Of a stretch of 64,000 bases of DNA, positions 1 to 10,839 are shown one piece after another. Numbering within the stretch: position 1 is the stretch's first letter; every line of letters begins with the position of its first letter. The notes under the pieces were generated by a model. It saw only the letters and a list, made by a program, of their open reading frames with translations. It did not search any database and was not told the DNA's origin. The stretch lies in NCBI GenBank assembly GCA_033032175.1, contig CM065318.1:13764001-13828000 (forward strand), in the 5' to 3' direction. The position numbers and the translations under genes were made by a program. The stretch comes from Saturnia japonica (Eukaryota > Arthropoda > Insecta > Lepidoptera > Saturniidae).

Positions 1-147
1 GGTACTGTCAAACTGTGTATCTGTCTTCTAACCAGTGTGTTCCTTAGTTACTTACTACAACATAAAGTGAAGTGACATTTGAGCAGGCGTGACAGCGACG
101 AGCGACTGGCGATGAATGATAGATTCCTTGGTAGTCGCTGAGTTGTT

Positions 148-790
148 CTTTTTTTTTAGAACTGACTACTTTGTTAGCCTGAGGGCCTGTCAAGGACATA
201 AATTAGTTTAAGTAGCAACACTTTTGTTTTTACTTAATATGTTTTGTTGTTGGCAACTCTTCTACAATCTCTTACAATGGCTGTGTGGTGTGTGCACGTA
301 AATCTAATAAAAAGTGTATAAATTACAACGCCTTTCTCTTCTGGCTACAATACCACAGAAGCTGACTTTTACAGGTCCCTATTCAAAAACAGAGCCGCTG
401 ATGGCTTTTACAGCTTTACCGGGCCTGAGGGAAAGCGCGCCAAAGTGACCGGAGCTCGGCTTGGGCTGTGACCGCGGAATGCAAAGAGGTCGCGATCTGA
501 CTAATTCCTTATCCGTAAAATTCGAGCTAAACTAACATATACATCCTCCTGGGAGGAATTAATATATGTGTATGTATTTAGTGATTCGAAATAAGGTCTA
601 CACTAACTAGCGTAAAAAAGAAAAAAAAAGTTCCTTACAGAACCTATGTACCTATGTGGTGTGCACGTATATATGAATATATTGTGTATAATAAAGTGTG
701 TGGATAGCTAAGTGATTGCAAGTGTAGTGTGTCACATGTATCGCGCAGGCGGCTGCCGGACTCTAGGGATTTCACACCGAGGAACGGACC
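148..790 (-). mobile_element. LINE 3'UTR copy (jockey-like family L), degenerate
   Basis: The 3'UTR of the LINE family also seen at 1567-2677, 20944-21347 and 63040-63800. It starts with a T-run (minus-strand poly-A) next to the shared GAACTGACTAC motif. It has the shared blocks GCTTTTACAGCTT and ACACCGAGGAACGGACCT. A stretch of about 190 bp between roughly 180 and 385 is absent from the other copies. Beyond 790 it joins a different LINE tail. It has no coding capacity. Confidence 0.7.
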
Positions 791-1554
791 TATCCGATGT
801 TGTTGGATTGTACTATGCTTACCATATGGTACAGTACCATTGCTATGTCGAGCTACGATAAAACAAAATCCAATGTGTCCTTTTCAGTCACTACTCACTA
901 AATTACATTATACTTGTCTGGTGCAGAGTAGGGTGCCAAAAACACGATTTATTTTATTTTACTTTTCATATGAAAATATGTTAAAACACGTTTTAAGAAT
1001 TCTTATTGAAAAATCAACTCGAATTTTAAAAGGATGCCAACTTTTTTTTTAAATTCCAAATATGGTTAACAAATGACATAAATGTTATTAATTAATGAAC
1101 AGTCTATTGCACTTTTAGTTTGTACACTGGCGAGCTTATTGCTGTAAAGCATTTTCTACCAGCTAATCAGCAGCATGCAATGTGGAAAAAATATTATTGT
1201 CAGTAGTGCAATAGAGAATTAAATGGAAAAAATGAGCAAACACAAAAATATATTACTAGAAATGTAGTAAAATTTTAATACAAAAATATAAATTATACTA
1301 AATAAATTAAATAAAGTACAAATAAATATAAATAAATAACAACATATGTCCGTACTTATATTTGTACAAATAACAGTATATACACAAATTATAATTAATA
1401 CAAATCGTACAAATTTTGATCACTCTGTCTCTTATTTATTATACAAATATCGCCTATCGGTGCAGTTGTGATTTGAAGTTGATAATTGTTTTAGCATCTT
1501 GAAGATGACGCGGTAACGCACTCCACAGTCGTATGGCAGTTATCGTAAAGGAGT
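791..1554. other. LINE-tail debris and AT-rich spacer
   Basis: 790-860 resembles the LINE tail near 42600-42690. About 1250-1554, read on minus, resembles the end of a LINE reverse transcriptase: an AIRLWSALP-like stretch followed by AT-rich UTR. That element is the target into which the 1567-2677 LINE inserted. The short plus-strand ORF at 729-1052 has no family resemblance. Confidence 0.4.
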
Positions 1555-1566
1555 TTGAATAGAGAT

Positions 1567-2677
1567 TTTTTTTTTTTTTTTTTTTTTTTTTAGAACTGAC
1601 TACACTGTTAGCCTTAGGGGCCCTATCGTCAAACAGAGCCGCTGCGGCTTTTACAGCTTCACCGGACTTGGGGGCGAGCGCTTAGGGCACTCAGCCGCGA
1701 AAGTTTGTGACGACCCGCACGAGGGTGCCAGAGTGGCCGAACCTCGGCTCGGGCGGTCGTCGCGAATGCGAAAAAGTCGCGATCTAACTAATTCCCTAAT
1801 CTTAGGAGAATTCGAGCTAACTAATATATACTCATATGCACGTTCCCCTCCTCCTGGGAGGAAGGAGTGGACCATGCGTATGTGTATTTAATAATCGGAA
1901 TGGTTTTTCTACACTAACTAGCGCAATAGTCTAACTAGCGCAAAAAAAGAAAAAAAAAGGTCCCTTACAGAACCTATGTACCTGTGTGGTGTGCACGTGT
2001 GTGTGTTCATACGTGTGTAATGTTGTGTGTGGGTAACTAAGTGTTGCACGTATAGTGTCACTTTGTATCGCGCGGGCGGCTGCCTGACCCAAGGGCTTCA
2101 CACCGAGGAACGGACCTAGGCTTGGGTTGCCGCTAGAGAGGGTGGACGTGACGGGTGTGCGGGAGCGAAGTTGACCGCCCGTCCTCTGCGGAGAGAACGG
2201 TGGTTACGCGGGCGTGGGCGGTGGCACGCTCTGTTTGGAGAGACGGTGTCGGCGTAGAACGCATTAGCTTTTTCGGTTTGGTCGGGCGGGTCAGTGAATA
2301 TATTACGCGGCCGGCGTTTTCTCCGGCAGGCGTTGGGGTCGGGAACATAAGAAGCTGCCGCTTTTATTAAGGGGTTCGCGTGGTTCGACGCGGTGTCGAA
2401 ATACGAGCGAGAAAGGTGTTTGGCATATGCATGTATCGAGGGAAGGTCCATATCTCTATGGAGATCCTCCATACGAACAAACCAGGGGGCACCGGTAAGG
2501 CGGTGAAGAAATTTGTTCTGGATAGCTTGTAAGCGTTCCCAGTTATAACTTGGCATATGTGCGAACGCAACGCAGCTATATGTCATGATCGGACGGATAC
2601 ACATCTTGTAGAGCGTAAGCTTGTGTCTCGTGGACATTTTGCTTGCAGCACATAACAGAGGATGCAGTCGGGCGAGG
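1567..2677 (-). mobile_element. 5'-truncated jockey-like LINE with 12-bp target-site duplication
   Basis: Read on minus, the element has the reverse-transcriptase C-terminus (2677-2116), a 3'UTR of about 520 bp and a poly-A run (T-run just after 1566). The same 12 bases, TTGAATAGAGAT, lie at 1555-1566 and 2678-2689, which is the target-site duplication expected of LINE retrotransposition. The target was itself a LINE tail: the sequence reads on smoothly if the element is removed. Confidence 0.85.
2116..2677 (-). pseudogene. LINE reverse transcriptase, C-terminal fragment
   Basis: Only the part downstream of the reverse-transcriptase core remains. The motif KLTLYKMCIRPIMTYSCVAF (the thumb-like region after the catalytic core) is followed by LQAIQNKFLHRLTGAPWF and DLHRDMDLP, all typical of jockey-clade LINE ORF2 proteins. 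The frame is open from the 5' truncation at 2677 to a TAG at 2116, with Met at 2637 only an internal residue. The catalytic YADD box and the endonuclease are missing, so it cannot act on its own. Its C-terminal Arg/Pro-rich tail is partly shared with the remnant at 63053-63280. Confidence 0.8.
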
Positions 2678-2689
2678 TTGAATAGAGAT

Positions 2690-3690
2690 GAGCAAAGCCG
2701 TCTTTATCCGGAGTGCAAGAGGTGCGGTGCTATATTTTTTTGTGATTTAAGCGCTCCCTGAAATTGACCATTATAAGTATAGAATAAAATATTAATGTTA
2801 ATATTACATAATTAAAAAAATGCCAAATGATAAATCTGAAAAGTTTAGTTTGATGTATAATAACTGTTAATTTTAGTAAATTAAACATGGCATATTTTTG
2901 ATAAAGGCGCATGATAAATTTTGCACCAAGCGCCGAATATGCTTAAGACGGCCCTAGAGAAAAGAGAGTTGGAATAAATTTTTTCTCGTCATGTTATTAT
3001 AGTCTACGTTTGATATCATAACTATTCTGAAAAATTTTAGTTAATATTTCATTTTATAAAGGTCGCTCACGATATTTTTAATTATTAACTTAGCATATTG
3101 TCTAAGTTTCAAGCGACCTGTACATGAAAATTTATATTAGTTACCTAACAAATTTATTTTACATGCAATGGACATCTTAAATAAAACAGGAGACATTTTA
3201 TTGTAATAAAAATCAATATTTTTGGTGTATTCGCAATAATCATGGTTTTTGTGGTTTTATTTTATGTCTAGTGCTTTATTACTATTGTTTAATATGTTCA
3301 CTATATTATGTAAAAGCAAAAATATTTTGTAATATGTATTTACATTTACAAATTGTTCGAAAACGTAATATAAAGTAGCGTACCGATACTTTACTAATAA
3401 AAAAAAATCGTTATTTTCGCTATTTTTTAACAATTTCCGTTTTTTTATCGGTCTTTTAATTATTTTTTTCGATTAGATTTTTGGGTGGCAATTCTTAAAT
3501 TGTTCTTAACTTTTTACACGTAAGAAGTAAAATCAAACTACTGATCGTTTTTTTAGGCCAGCCTAGTGCAGCGTTAAAATTTTTAGTAAATTTAAATAAG
3601 CAATAATTTCAACATCTAAGCTACATTCCAAACAAGTGCTCATCAGTTGATACAACATTTTGATAATAAATTGATCACGACCATCTTTAG
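2690..3690. repeat. Interspersed repeat Z (about 2699-2960), then AT-rich spacer
   Basis: About 2699-2960 is similar to 30187-30600: both start near a CTTTATCCG motif, contain TTGACCATTATAAGTA and end near ATATGCTTAA. From about 2960 to 3690 I see only AT-rich sequence with no coding signal. Confidence 0.4.
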
Positions 3691-3698
3691 TGGATTAA

Positions 3699-3859
3699 CT
3701 TATCGTAGACGATAAATCATCATACAAACATTTCCGTTTCGATAATCCCCGTTTTTGTCAATTTTGAACATATTTCGGAGATTACATGAAATGAATGGGT
3801 AGATATGTAAAAGACTTATATTTATATCGTACATGTAGAGATAACGAAATAGTATAAAA
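3699..3859 (+). promoter_or_regulatory. Gene A promoter: GATA site plus TATA box
   Basis: A TATA box (TATAAAA, 3853-3859) has an AGATAA site at 3839-3844, 8 bp upstream. Further GATA-type sites lie at about 3699-3715 (ACTTATCG and CGATAAA). The proximal GATA-TATA spacing matches that of genes B, C, D, E, G and H. Transcription probably starts near 3882. Site identity is inferred from motif and spacing only. Confidence 0.6.
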
Positions 3860-3881
3860 ACTTCATAATACACCAGACATA

Positions 3882-3992
3882 GCATAGTTTGTTTTTACAA
3901 GTACAATCTAAAAGGTGTGTACCTATAATTAAAAAAATACATTTCGTATTTAAAGACGAAGTAAAAATATTAACTTGTTCTTTTGTTTTCAG
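3882..3992 (+). other. Gene A non-coding exon 1 and 5'UTR intron
   Basis: Exon 1 probably runs from about 3882 to 3914. A donor AAAG|GTGTGT follows and the intron is 3915-3992 (78 nt), ending in a pyrimidine tract and AG. The acceptor lies exactly 5 nt (CAAAC) before the ATG at 3998, as in all family members. The exon 1 start is inferred from the TATA position. Confidence 0.55.
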
Positions 3993-3997
3993 CAAAC

Positions 3998-4663
3998 ATG
4001 AAGTTCCTTCTGACTGTCGCTGCCGTCATCGCTGTGGCCACCGGCGTGCCCACAAAGCGCTCCCTGGTCTCCCCCATCCTCGCCGGCCCAGTCCCCGTTG
4101 TTGATGAAAATAACGTGCCCATCGCTGTCGGACCCGCCATCCTGGACTTCGAGCCCGTCGCCGTTGGCCCCGCTATCGTTGACACCTTCGAGCCTATTTC
4201 CGTCGGTCCCGCTATCGTCGACTCTTTCGAGCCTATTTCCGTCGGTCCCGCTATCGTCGACTCCTTTGAGCCTATTTCCGTTGGTCCCGCTATTGTCGAC
4301 TTCCCTGTCGCTCCTTCCCCTGTTGTCATTGGCCCCACCACCCCTGGCCAACCCGCTCCCCTCGTCCAGATCATCGTGAACGTAAACAATGCTGAGTCCG
4401 CCCCCGTGGCTCCAGCTCCCGTCATTGTCCCTGAGATCAAGCCAGAGCCCGTGATCGTTGTTGAGCAGCCTTCAGTTGTTCCTGAGCCCGTCATCGTTGT
4501 GGAAAAACCCGAGATTGTCCCTGAGCCCGTCATCATCGGCACTCCGGTCATCCCCGTCGAGCCCGTCATTATCGGCACTCCGATCATCCCCGTCGAGCCC
4601 GTGATCGTCGGCACTCCCATCATTCCCGCTCCCGCTGTCGTTCTCCCCGAAACCCTCAACTAA
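3998..4663 (+). CDS. Gene A: secreted Val/Pro-rich repeat protein (long-repeat subfamily)
   Basis: 221 residues. The ATG at 3998 is chosen because a splice acceptor (TTTTCAG) ends 5 nt upstream; the frame is open a little further up, but without an ATG. The N-terminus MKFLLTVAAVIAVATG is a signal peptide, followed by PTKR, a dibasic site. Residues about 41-102 hold five units of the E-P-I-S-V-G-P-A-I-V-D-S-F type. The family core LVQIIVNVN lies at about 122-130. The second half repeats E-P-V-I-V-V and three IIGTPIIPVEP-like units, ending LPETLN. An AATAAA lies at 4678-4683. The protein is strongly low-complexity, with no Cys in the mature part. I do not recognise a function; an extracellular structural or coating protein is a guess from composition. 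Its convergent neighbour is gene B. Confidence 0.85.
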   Translation: MKFLLTVAAVIAVATGVPTKRSLVSPILAGPVPVVDENNVPIAVGPAILDFEPVAVGPAIVDTFEPISVGPAIVDSFEPISVGPAIVDSFEPISVGPAIVDFPVAPSPVVIGPTTPGQPAPLVQIIVNVNNAESAPVAPAPVIVPEIKPEPVIVVEQPSVVPEPVIVVEKPEIVPEPVIIGTPVIPVEPVIIGTPIIPVEPVIVGTPIIPAPAVVLPETLN

Positions 4664-4689
4664 ATTTAGTCTTGTCTAATAAATCTTAT

Positions 4690-5489
4690 GCAATGTGATA
4701 ATACTAAATTAATAATATGTAAACAGGACTTTTTATTAATACCTAGAAACGCTAGTACGTCCTTGAAATAAGATTGTGACTAAATAAAGATCTGCATTCA
4801 CGAATGTGTTATTTAATATCTATAGAAATTTATAATTTTCATTCAAATTAGATTCTGTCCAAGCTACAAGCAAGATACAAGCAACTTTAAAAAATATACT
4901 ACAATCTTTGGAGACTTCTCTATACTTGGCGCAATTTGTTAACTGCGGTATGTATTTCAAGCCCGTTGAAGCTGTAAAAGCAGTCTAAGGCGTCAGGGCC
5001 CTTATGGCTAACAACATTATAGTCAGTTCAAACTGAGGTACAGGTGCGATACTGATTATGATACAGGCCGTATGCTTGTTTGCCACATTAGTTGTAGTAA
5101 AAAATAAATAATGGTACGTTAATAGTAAATTTATGGCAAGAAATTGAAATTTATTATACCTAGTAGATTATTATCTCAAATTTAACTATCGCATATATAG
5201 TCAATGACCATCAATATCTTAGAAGTCATTAAGAAAAGTTGTAGCGTTCAAACTTACTCGTACAGTAAGAAACTTATTAGAATACGCACCGTGTATAGAT
5301 ACGCACATGATCACATCACATCCATATCATTTCTGTATCAGGTTTCATTGCACATTACAAATAATGTAAACATAGATAAAGTTTTTAAATTCTTTTATAA
5401 AAAAAAGTGTACATGGAGCGAGTAGAACTCTCACTCACGCACGTGAGGGTTCCATCCTGTGTCGTTCTGCACATTAGTATGTAATATCT
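4690..5489. other. Spacer with a short LINE-L 3' fragment
   Basis: About 4969-5028 (+) is a short copy of the LINE-L tail (GAAGCTGTAAAAGC, CAGGGCCC, GGCTAACA). The rest is AT-rich with no coding signal; the small ORF at 5204-5425 has no recognisable features. Confidence 0.4.
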
Positions 5490-5584
5490 GGGCGACCGGA
5501 CTGAGCTCAGTGTCTTACAAAAAAAAACCTAAATAATTATTTTTCTTTTTTGTTTAAAAGACACCGAGCACAGCTCGGTCGCCC
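5490..5584. repeat. Short inverted repeat, possible MITE or hairpin
   Basis: Two arms of about 27 nt (5490-5516, starting GGGCGACCGGACTGAG, and 5558-5584, ending CTCGGTCGCCC) are reverse complements with about five mismatches. They surround about 41 nt of A/T-rich loop. A miniature inverted-repeat element or a folded RNA is possible. No other full copy was noticed in the window. Confidence 0.55.
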
Positions 5585-5811
5585 TGATATTATTAGATAA
5601 TATGTAAACAATCTAATAAATGTAAGTTATTGTAACATTGTTGCTTCGAATAAATTGACGTATCTCTAATGAATACCTATCTATCTCTATCCCTAATAAG
5701 CTGACGAGGAGTTTGTGAATGATGAATTCATATTGTGCGATACGTCAATATATAGTGACAATGTTACACTAACATAGGTAAATACATCTTTATTATTTTT
5801 TCTGTCTGACT

Positions 5812-6340
5812 GTACCTACTTTTAACCTTAGGGGCCCTGGAACCTCTGAGGGCTTTTACAGTTTCGCCATGGCCTAATTTACATAATCAAATTTGTAGTG
5901 GCTGTTTCTAATGTCGAAATACCAGCCTTTTACTAAATGCATATGAAAGTATATACTTTACCTAAATGCAAAAACGTAATCTCCGAAACGGTTAGGTCGA
6001 TGTTGATTCTCTCACTGAATAGATAGTTGATGTTTTATGGAGTAACTTAAAAATGTAAAAAACTTGTCATAGTGAATCAATTCGGGCGCCCAAATAGCTT
6101 ACGCTGAGTAAACCATAGTAGATATAGCAAATTAACGTACTAAATAATTATAGACATTAAAAAGACCTGTAAAAGTCAGCCCGAGTATATACAATCTATC
6201 TTGTAAGAATCACCCACAATAAGCATTTTTGTCTTTAAAATAACCGGTACGGTAGCGGGGAAGCACGATTCGCACGTGTGCCCCCGATCGATGATATTCT
6301 GTACCTGGTTCACGCGAGCGCAACCACGGACACGGCTGGT
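5812..6340 (+). repeat. LINE-L fragment and interspersed repeat R
   Basis: 5812-5873 is a minus-strand LINE-L tail fragment. About 5925-6340 is a copy of repeat R, also found at 56228-56500 (+) and 59905-60720 (-). Shared landmarks are GAATCACCCACAATAAGC, an ATAACCGG block and an end near ACGCGAGCGCAACC. The end resembles the GCGGGCAC-type termini common in moth repeats. Confidence 0.5.
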
Positions 6341-6344
6341 TAAT

Positions 6345-7570
6345 TAAAAATCATTAATTGTATATTATCATTACATTCCTCAATGTATCTGACGCACGGC
6401 AGGTCGTGTTTAAGAGCGGCCACATACAGTCGGAATTCCGTTTCGGATAAACTTTTATTTTGCAAGCGCTCGTATAGGACATTGTATGAAATTAATAGCA
6501 AATATGACTTTATCCTGTATTCATGACAAACGGAACTTGAAATAAGTATATTGTTTTTGGATTTATTCCATAGTTTATGCCAAAAGTCCTGTTTTGATGC
6601 GAAAATTCGAGACTGAAGCACACCAAGAAGTACCCAATAGGTTTTGATAATCGATCAATGAATGGGACTCATACTCATCTACAGTTTTCGATGTTAATTT
6701 CAACATGCTACCGCAAGACGTTTCCGAGAAAATGTATCTTGAAATGACTTACAATTAAGTCATACTAGAATTGTTCCGTTTTTTCATTCTAGGTACGGAT
6801 CTCTAAAAAAGACGTAAAAACAATAACATAAAATTATATTGTATGATTAGAACACCGTAATATTATGCTATTGTCTTTCCCAATAAATTAATTCAGTTGG
6901 CACTTATTGTCCTACCTTCTTATAACATGAAGTCATAGGCTATTTACTATAGGCTATCTTTGTGCGAAGCTGGACTCCTTAAATATCAAATTTATAGCTA
7001 CGCCTGTGCTATGAACTTAACAAACGTTTAAAGAAAATGTATTTAAAAGCACTTAATTAAATGATTCTAATTAGGTAGGTATATTATACATATTTATGAG
7101 ATTTCAGATTTGGATATCTTAAAAGTATATAATCGGCTTCGGTTATGAATATGGATATTAAATTAATTCAGATAACCGATTGTTTTTGGATAATTTTACC
7201 TATTATTCGAATATATTCATGTGGACAATATGAACTCTATTTTAGATAATTTTTATATAGATACAGACTTTCATACCTTGTTAAGTACTTAATAAATTAA
7301 GTAAAAGTTAAAACACTGAAATTAACATTATAATAATACAAGCCTGTTTCTGAACCACTGCTGGGCAAAGGCTTCATCCCAAGGTAACATACATACCTAT
7401 AATATTTCATTTTTCTCTCATGTTTTATCAGTAGACTAGATCTACCTACTTTAATAATGAATTAATTACTTAATAGTTAGTTAAACATTATTTCAATATA
7501 CACCAATAACTTTCACACTCACAGATGCATCCACAGGATACCTATACACCAAACAATAATTACATAGATT
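6345..7570. other. AT-rich spacer, nothing recognised
   Basis: No coding, RNA or clear repeat signal. The minus-strand ORF at 6340-6621 (93 codons) has no signal peptide or recognised motif, and I do not treat it as a gene. Confidence 0.4.
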
Positions 7571-7574
7571 CAAA

Positions 7575-8015
7575 ACAATCATAATCAAAAAACAAAATAA
7601 AAAAATCTTTATTCTATTTAGGCCCTAAGAAGGCACTTATGAAGGTCAAAACATTACCATCGGTTGGAAAAGTATCCCAGTCATCGAGAAGAACCGGTAA
7701 GAAATACGATCGGGTTTATCCTTATTTCCAACTATACAAAAGTATTAATAAAAAACAATAATAATAATTTAGTGGATGCACAGAGAGGGACTCACTTCCA
7801 GACATCACTATCATTCACATAATTATAAACCCTATAATATAATAACCTTTTGACTGTAAAACCTGCTTGACATGGTCCTTGAGCCTTTTGTCCGGCAATT
7901 CAGTAGTGTCTTTCGGGATCTTATCTAAAAAACTTTTATTGGACCTACTTAGTCTAAAACACGGTAGTACGACTAATTTATTTTCTAGTATTAAAATTGT
8001 GCTGATATTTGACAA
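7575..8015 (-). mobile_element. LINE 3' end (CR1/jockey-like), C-terminal ORF2 remnant
   Basis: The frame at 7815-8015 encodes an RT C-terminal tail (CFRLSRSNKSFLDKIP, LPDKRLKDHVKQVL) also seen in the plus-strand copy near 37480-37620. The 3'UTR follows to about 7575, where AATAAA-rich sequence ends it. It is 5'-truncated with no catalytic core. Confidence 0.65.
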
Positions 8016-8269
8016 AATCTAAATTGACTAAAAATTTTACGAATCACTATGACGGACTTTTCAACACATTCATGGTGGTCGCGACCCCTACCACACCCTT
8101 ACACCTACCACCTACTACACCGCTATTGCAATTTCCTTTGTCGTTACTCAACAGTAAAAATGTATATGATATGTCAAATTTTGTGGCGCGGCGGTGCGGT
8201 GGTGGCGTATGAATTTATGTGTCTATTTCTTTAGCACGCTCTGTGAGTTAATAACAAATAATAACTCAA

Positions 8270-8545
8270 TAACAACACCCCTCAACTTCTCTGCAGAGAA
8301 GTTGAGGATTTATAGGCTAGCATGGTATGGGCATGTCATGAGGAGGGATGAAAGTTATATAACTAAAAGAATGTTAAGTATGAAGGTGGATGGATACAGA
8401 AGTAGAGGAAGATCGAAGAAGGTTGAAGATGGATGGATTGTGTGAAGAATGATATGCGTATAAAAGGTGTGAATACTGAGATGATATTTGATAGAGTAGA
8501 GTGGAAGAAGAAAACATGTTGTGCCGACACTACTTGAGTAGGATA
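8270..8545 (+). mobile_element. RTE-like LINE 3' end with GATGAT tail
   Basis: The frame carries RLAWYGHVMRRDESY and RSRGRSKK, the usual C-terminal stretch of RTE-type LINE ORF2. A frameshift follows near 8420 and the copy ends in a short GATGAT repeat, a common RTE 3' end. It is 5'-truncated and inactive. Confidence 0.65.
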
Positions 8546-8563
8546 AGGGTAAGATGATGATGA

Positions 8564-8745
8564 TGCTCTGTAGCCTAAACGGCTTATTGTATTTTAGCAT
8601 ACCAGGTGTCGTTAGATTCGTTTAAATTGTGAAAGTGACCTATGCTATATAATATTTAAGTACGAAATCTGGGAATGAAATAAAAATACAAATTAGAAAA
8701 ATATATTTTTTAGTCAAGTATTTTTATTACAAACGGGTTTTATTT
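8564..8745 (+). repeat. Interspersed repeat X, copy 1
   Basis: Closely similar to 29772-29962: both run from GCTCTGTAGC through ACCAGGTGTCGTT and TATATAATATTTAAGTACGA to TTAGTCAAGT. Neither has coding capacity. The family is unidentified. Confidence 0.6.
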
Positions 8746-9598
8746 TTCCTTTTTAATTAATAATTAAGTTTTAAAAATAAAATTAAAGGATGCATTAATG
8801 AAATAATTATTTTAACTAACTACTATAAAAGTGACCTTTTACGAAATGTACCGAATTTGCTATTTCTAATTTCAATCAAGACGTTATATTGTTTGTGGTC
8901 ATCATTTCATATTTCTGGATTCATGAACTACAAATGTACTTAACTGAAAGCCTAGAAAAGCTTACTTTTCCATAAATTTACCGAGGATCAAGCCATTAAA
9001 CGGACCGCGACTACTACACCGATTTCTTGCAGATGGAAAAATTTGTGGTCAAGTCTTAGAAGAAGAAATCTTAGAAGGTAATTTGGAAAATTTTACCTAT
9101 TCCGCTACTTTCTTAACGGCGGGTTTCAATTCATACAAAATCATTATGTGGTTAACATGACTAGGCTACTAACTAACATTTATCTTAAAATGTATTTATT
9201 CTGTATGTAAAATGTTTTCTTTTATTGAAACATTTCTTGATCAGGTAAAAACAATTATTATCTTTATTGGCGCAGTCGGCTTAACTTAAAGTCTTAACTA
9301 TTTATCAAATTTAATAATACATTGACGTCAATTTTTAGTACTTAAATTTTATTACCATCTAATTTATAATTAGTTCATAAACAGGTAACAATATTTTTTT
9401 AATCACAAAATGAAATATTATTTCTTGTCTCATTTACTATGGAAAGTTGTGTTTTATAGAGGAAATTTAAATAAAAAGATGTCTTTCTTAAAATAATGTT
9501 TAATATAATGTTCTTAATTAAATCACATATTCAATGTTTGAAATGTAACAATAATGTACAAATATAAGTTTCGGCTTAAATTATTAGTGAGTTAGTAT
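8746..9598. other. AT-rich spacer, probable 3' flank of gene B
   Basis: No gene seen. Near 9499-9504, TTTAAT (ATTAAA on minus) could serve as the poly-A signal of gene B. Confidence 0.3.
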
Positions 9599-10303
9599 TT
9601 AGTTGAGAGTCTCGGGGAGCACGACGGCAGGGGAGGGGAGCACGGGGGTGCCGATGATGACGGGCTCCACGGCGATGGGAGCCTGTTCGACGATGATTAC
9701 GGGTTCAGGAACGATAGGAGCCTGGTCAACGATGATCACAGGTTCAGGAGCGATAGGAGCCTGGTCGACTATGATAACTGGCTCAGGAGCGATAGGGGCC
9801 TGGTCCACAATCTGGACGGGCTCGGGCTGCACTAGCTCTGGGACGACGACTGGGGCAACACCAATGGGGTTGGAGCTCGCAGCATTGACGTTCACGATGA
9901 TCTGAACTAAGGGAGTGCTTTCAGGTGTCGCGACGGGGCTGGGAGCGACGATGACGGGAGATGCTTCAATGGGAGCGGAGACGGCACCATCGTCGGGGAG
10001 GGGGAAATCGATGATTGCGGGTCCAATAGCGATAGGGTTGGCTTCAATGATGGCAGGTCCGACAGAGATGGGTTCATTGGAGTCAACAATTGCAGGTCCA
10101 ACTGCGATGGGTTCGAAAGAGTCGACGATGGCAGGTCCAACAGAGATTGGTTCAAATTCCAGGATGGCGGGTCCGACAGCAATGGGTTCGTACTCCACAA
10201 GGACGGGAGCGGGGCCAGCAATGCCGGGTGCGACAAGGCCGCGTTGAGTGGGCAGAGCCACGGCAACGGCGACCAGAGCGGCGATAGTTATGAAGAATTT
10301 CAT
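9599..10303 (-). CDS. Gene B: secreted Val/Pro-rich repeat protein (long-repeat subfamily)
   Basis: 234 residues. The signal peptide MKFFITIAALVAVAVA is followed by LPTQRGLVAPG. Five units of the E-P-I-A-V-G-P-A-I type follow, then a linker, the core PLVQIIVNVN, and an acidic/Pro region with four D-Q-A-P-I-x-P-E-P-V-I-I-V units, ending VIIGTPVLPSPAVVLPETLN. The ATG sits 5 nt after the splice acceptor (GCAG|TAAAC). It is the closest relative of gene C: the region after the repeats is nearly the same, but B has few N-terminal units and one more D-Q-A-P-I unit. B and C diverge, about 7.6 kb apart, with a mariner between them. Function is not recognised. Confidence 0.87.
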   Translation of the reverse strand: MKFFITIAALVAVAVALPTQRGLVAPGIAGPAPVLVEYEPIAVGPAILEFEPISVGPAIVDSFEPIAVGPAIVDSNEPISVGPAIIEANPIAIGPAIIDFPLPDDGAVSAPIEASPVIVAPSPVATPESTPLVQIIVNVNAASSNPIGVAPVVVPELVQPEPVQIVDQAPIAPEPVIIVDQAPIAPEPVIIVDQAPIVPEPVIIVEQAPIAVEPVIIGTPVLPSPAVVLPETLN

Positions 10304-10308
10304 GTTTA

Positions 10309-10755
10309 CTGCGGAAAAAAGATCAGTTAAAAATATATATTTGAATTATGAAATTATTTCGTATATTTTTTTAATATTAACATTTGTTATACTAAGTGTA
10401 ATATTACATAATTAATGAATCTGAGATGCAAGTTGGTTTTGTACAAGAAGAAATTATATTTGTAGAGTGTTTGTTTTTGAGCAAATTCTTGTTACAACAA
10501 GCTAATTGTAATTTTCGTATTTCCATAAAAGAAGAAGAAAGAAAATATGATGGAAATAAAACAGCAAATAATAAATTAAGTACTAATATAATAAAACATA
10601 AAATGACTATTATATTTATATAAATATACTAACGTGTTTACAGTTATGGAAATAGTATTTAAAAACTATACTCCACTAATAAAATTTAATGTTTTAAAAA
10701 TATTTCAAGTAGCTTCAAACTTACCAGTCAGTTAGTTGATCTTAACAAAGTATAT
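10309..10755 (-). other. Gene B 5'UTR intron and exon 1
   Basis: The intron is 10309-10724 (416 nt), with donor GACTG|GTAAGT and an acceptor 5 nt before the ATG. Exon 1 runs from 10725 to about 10755, judged by the TATA box. A 65-codon plus-strand ORF in the intron (10426-10623) looks like chance. Confidence 0.6.
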
Positions 10756-10777
10756 TCTTGTTTGAAAATGTAACATT

Positions 10778-10836
10778 ATTTATACAAAATATTATCTTGG
10801 TACCTAACCGTAGTGAGCACTAGTATCTATAGATAA
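10778..10836 (-). promoter_or_regulatory. Gene B promoter: two GATA sites and TATA box
   Basis: On minus, TATAAAT lies at 10778-10784 and AGATAA at 10792-10797, 7 bp upstream. A distal AGATAA/TATCT pair lies at about 10824-10836. The layout matches the other family members. Confidence 0.6.
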
Positions 10837-10839
10837 GTT

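Noticed and set aside
729..1052. 107-codon ORF
   Set aside because: Spans the junction of two LINE tails and has no coding features.
2155..2370. Small ORFs overlapping the LINE at 1567-2677
   Set aside because: Shadows of the RT C-terminal frame on minus.
3970..4659. Long antisense frames over genes A, B, D, E, F, G and H (Gly/Ser/Thr-rich)
   Set aside because: All are mirror images of GC-rich, periodic coding sequence. The sense frames have signal peptides, splice acceptors and poly-A signals.
6340..6621. 93-codon minus-strand ORF
   Set aside because: No recognised motif or gene signals; AT-rich chance frame.
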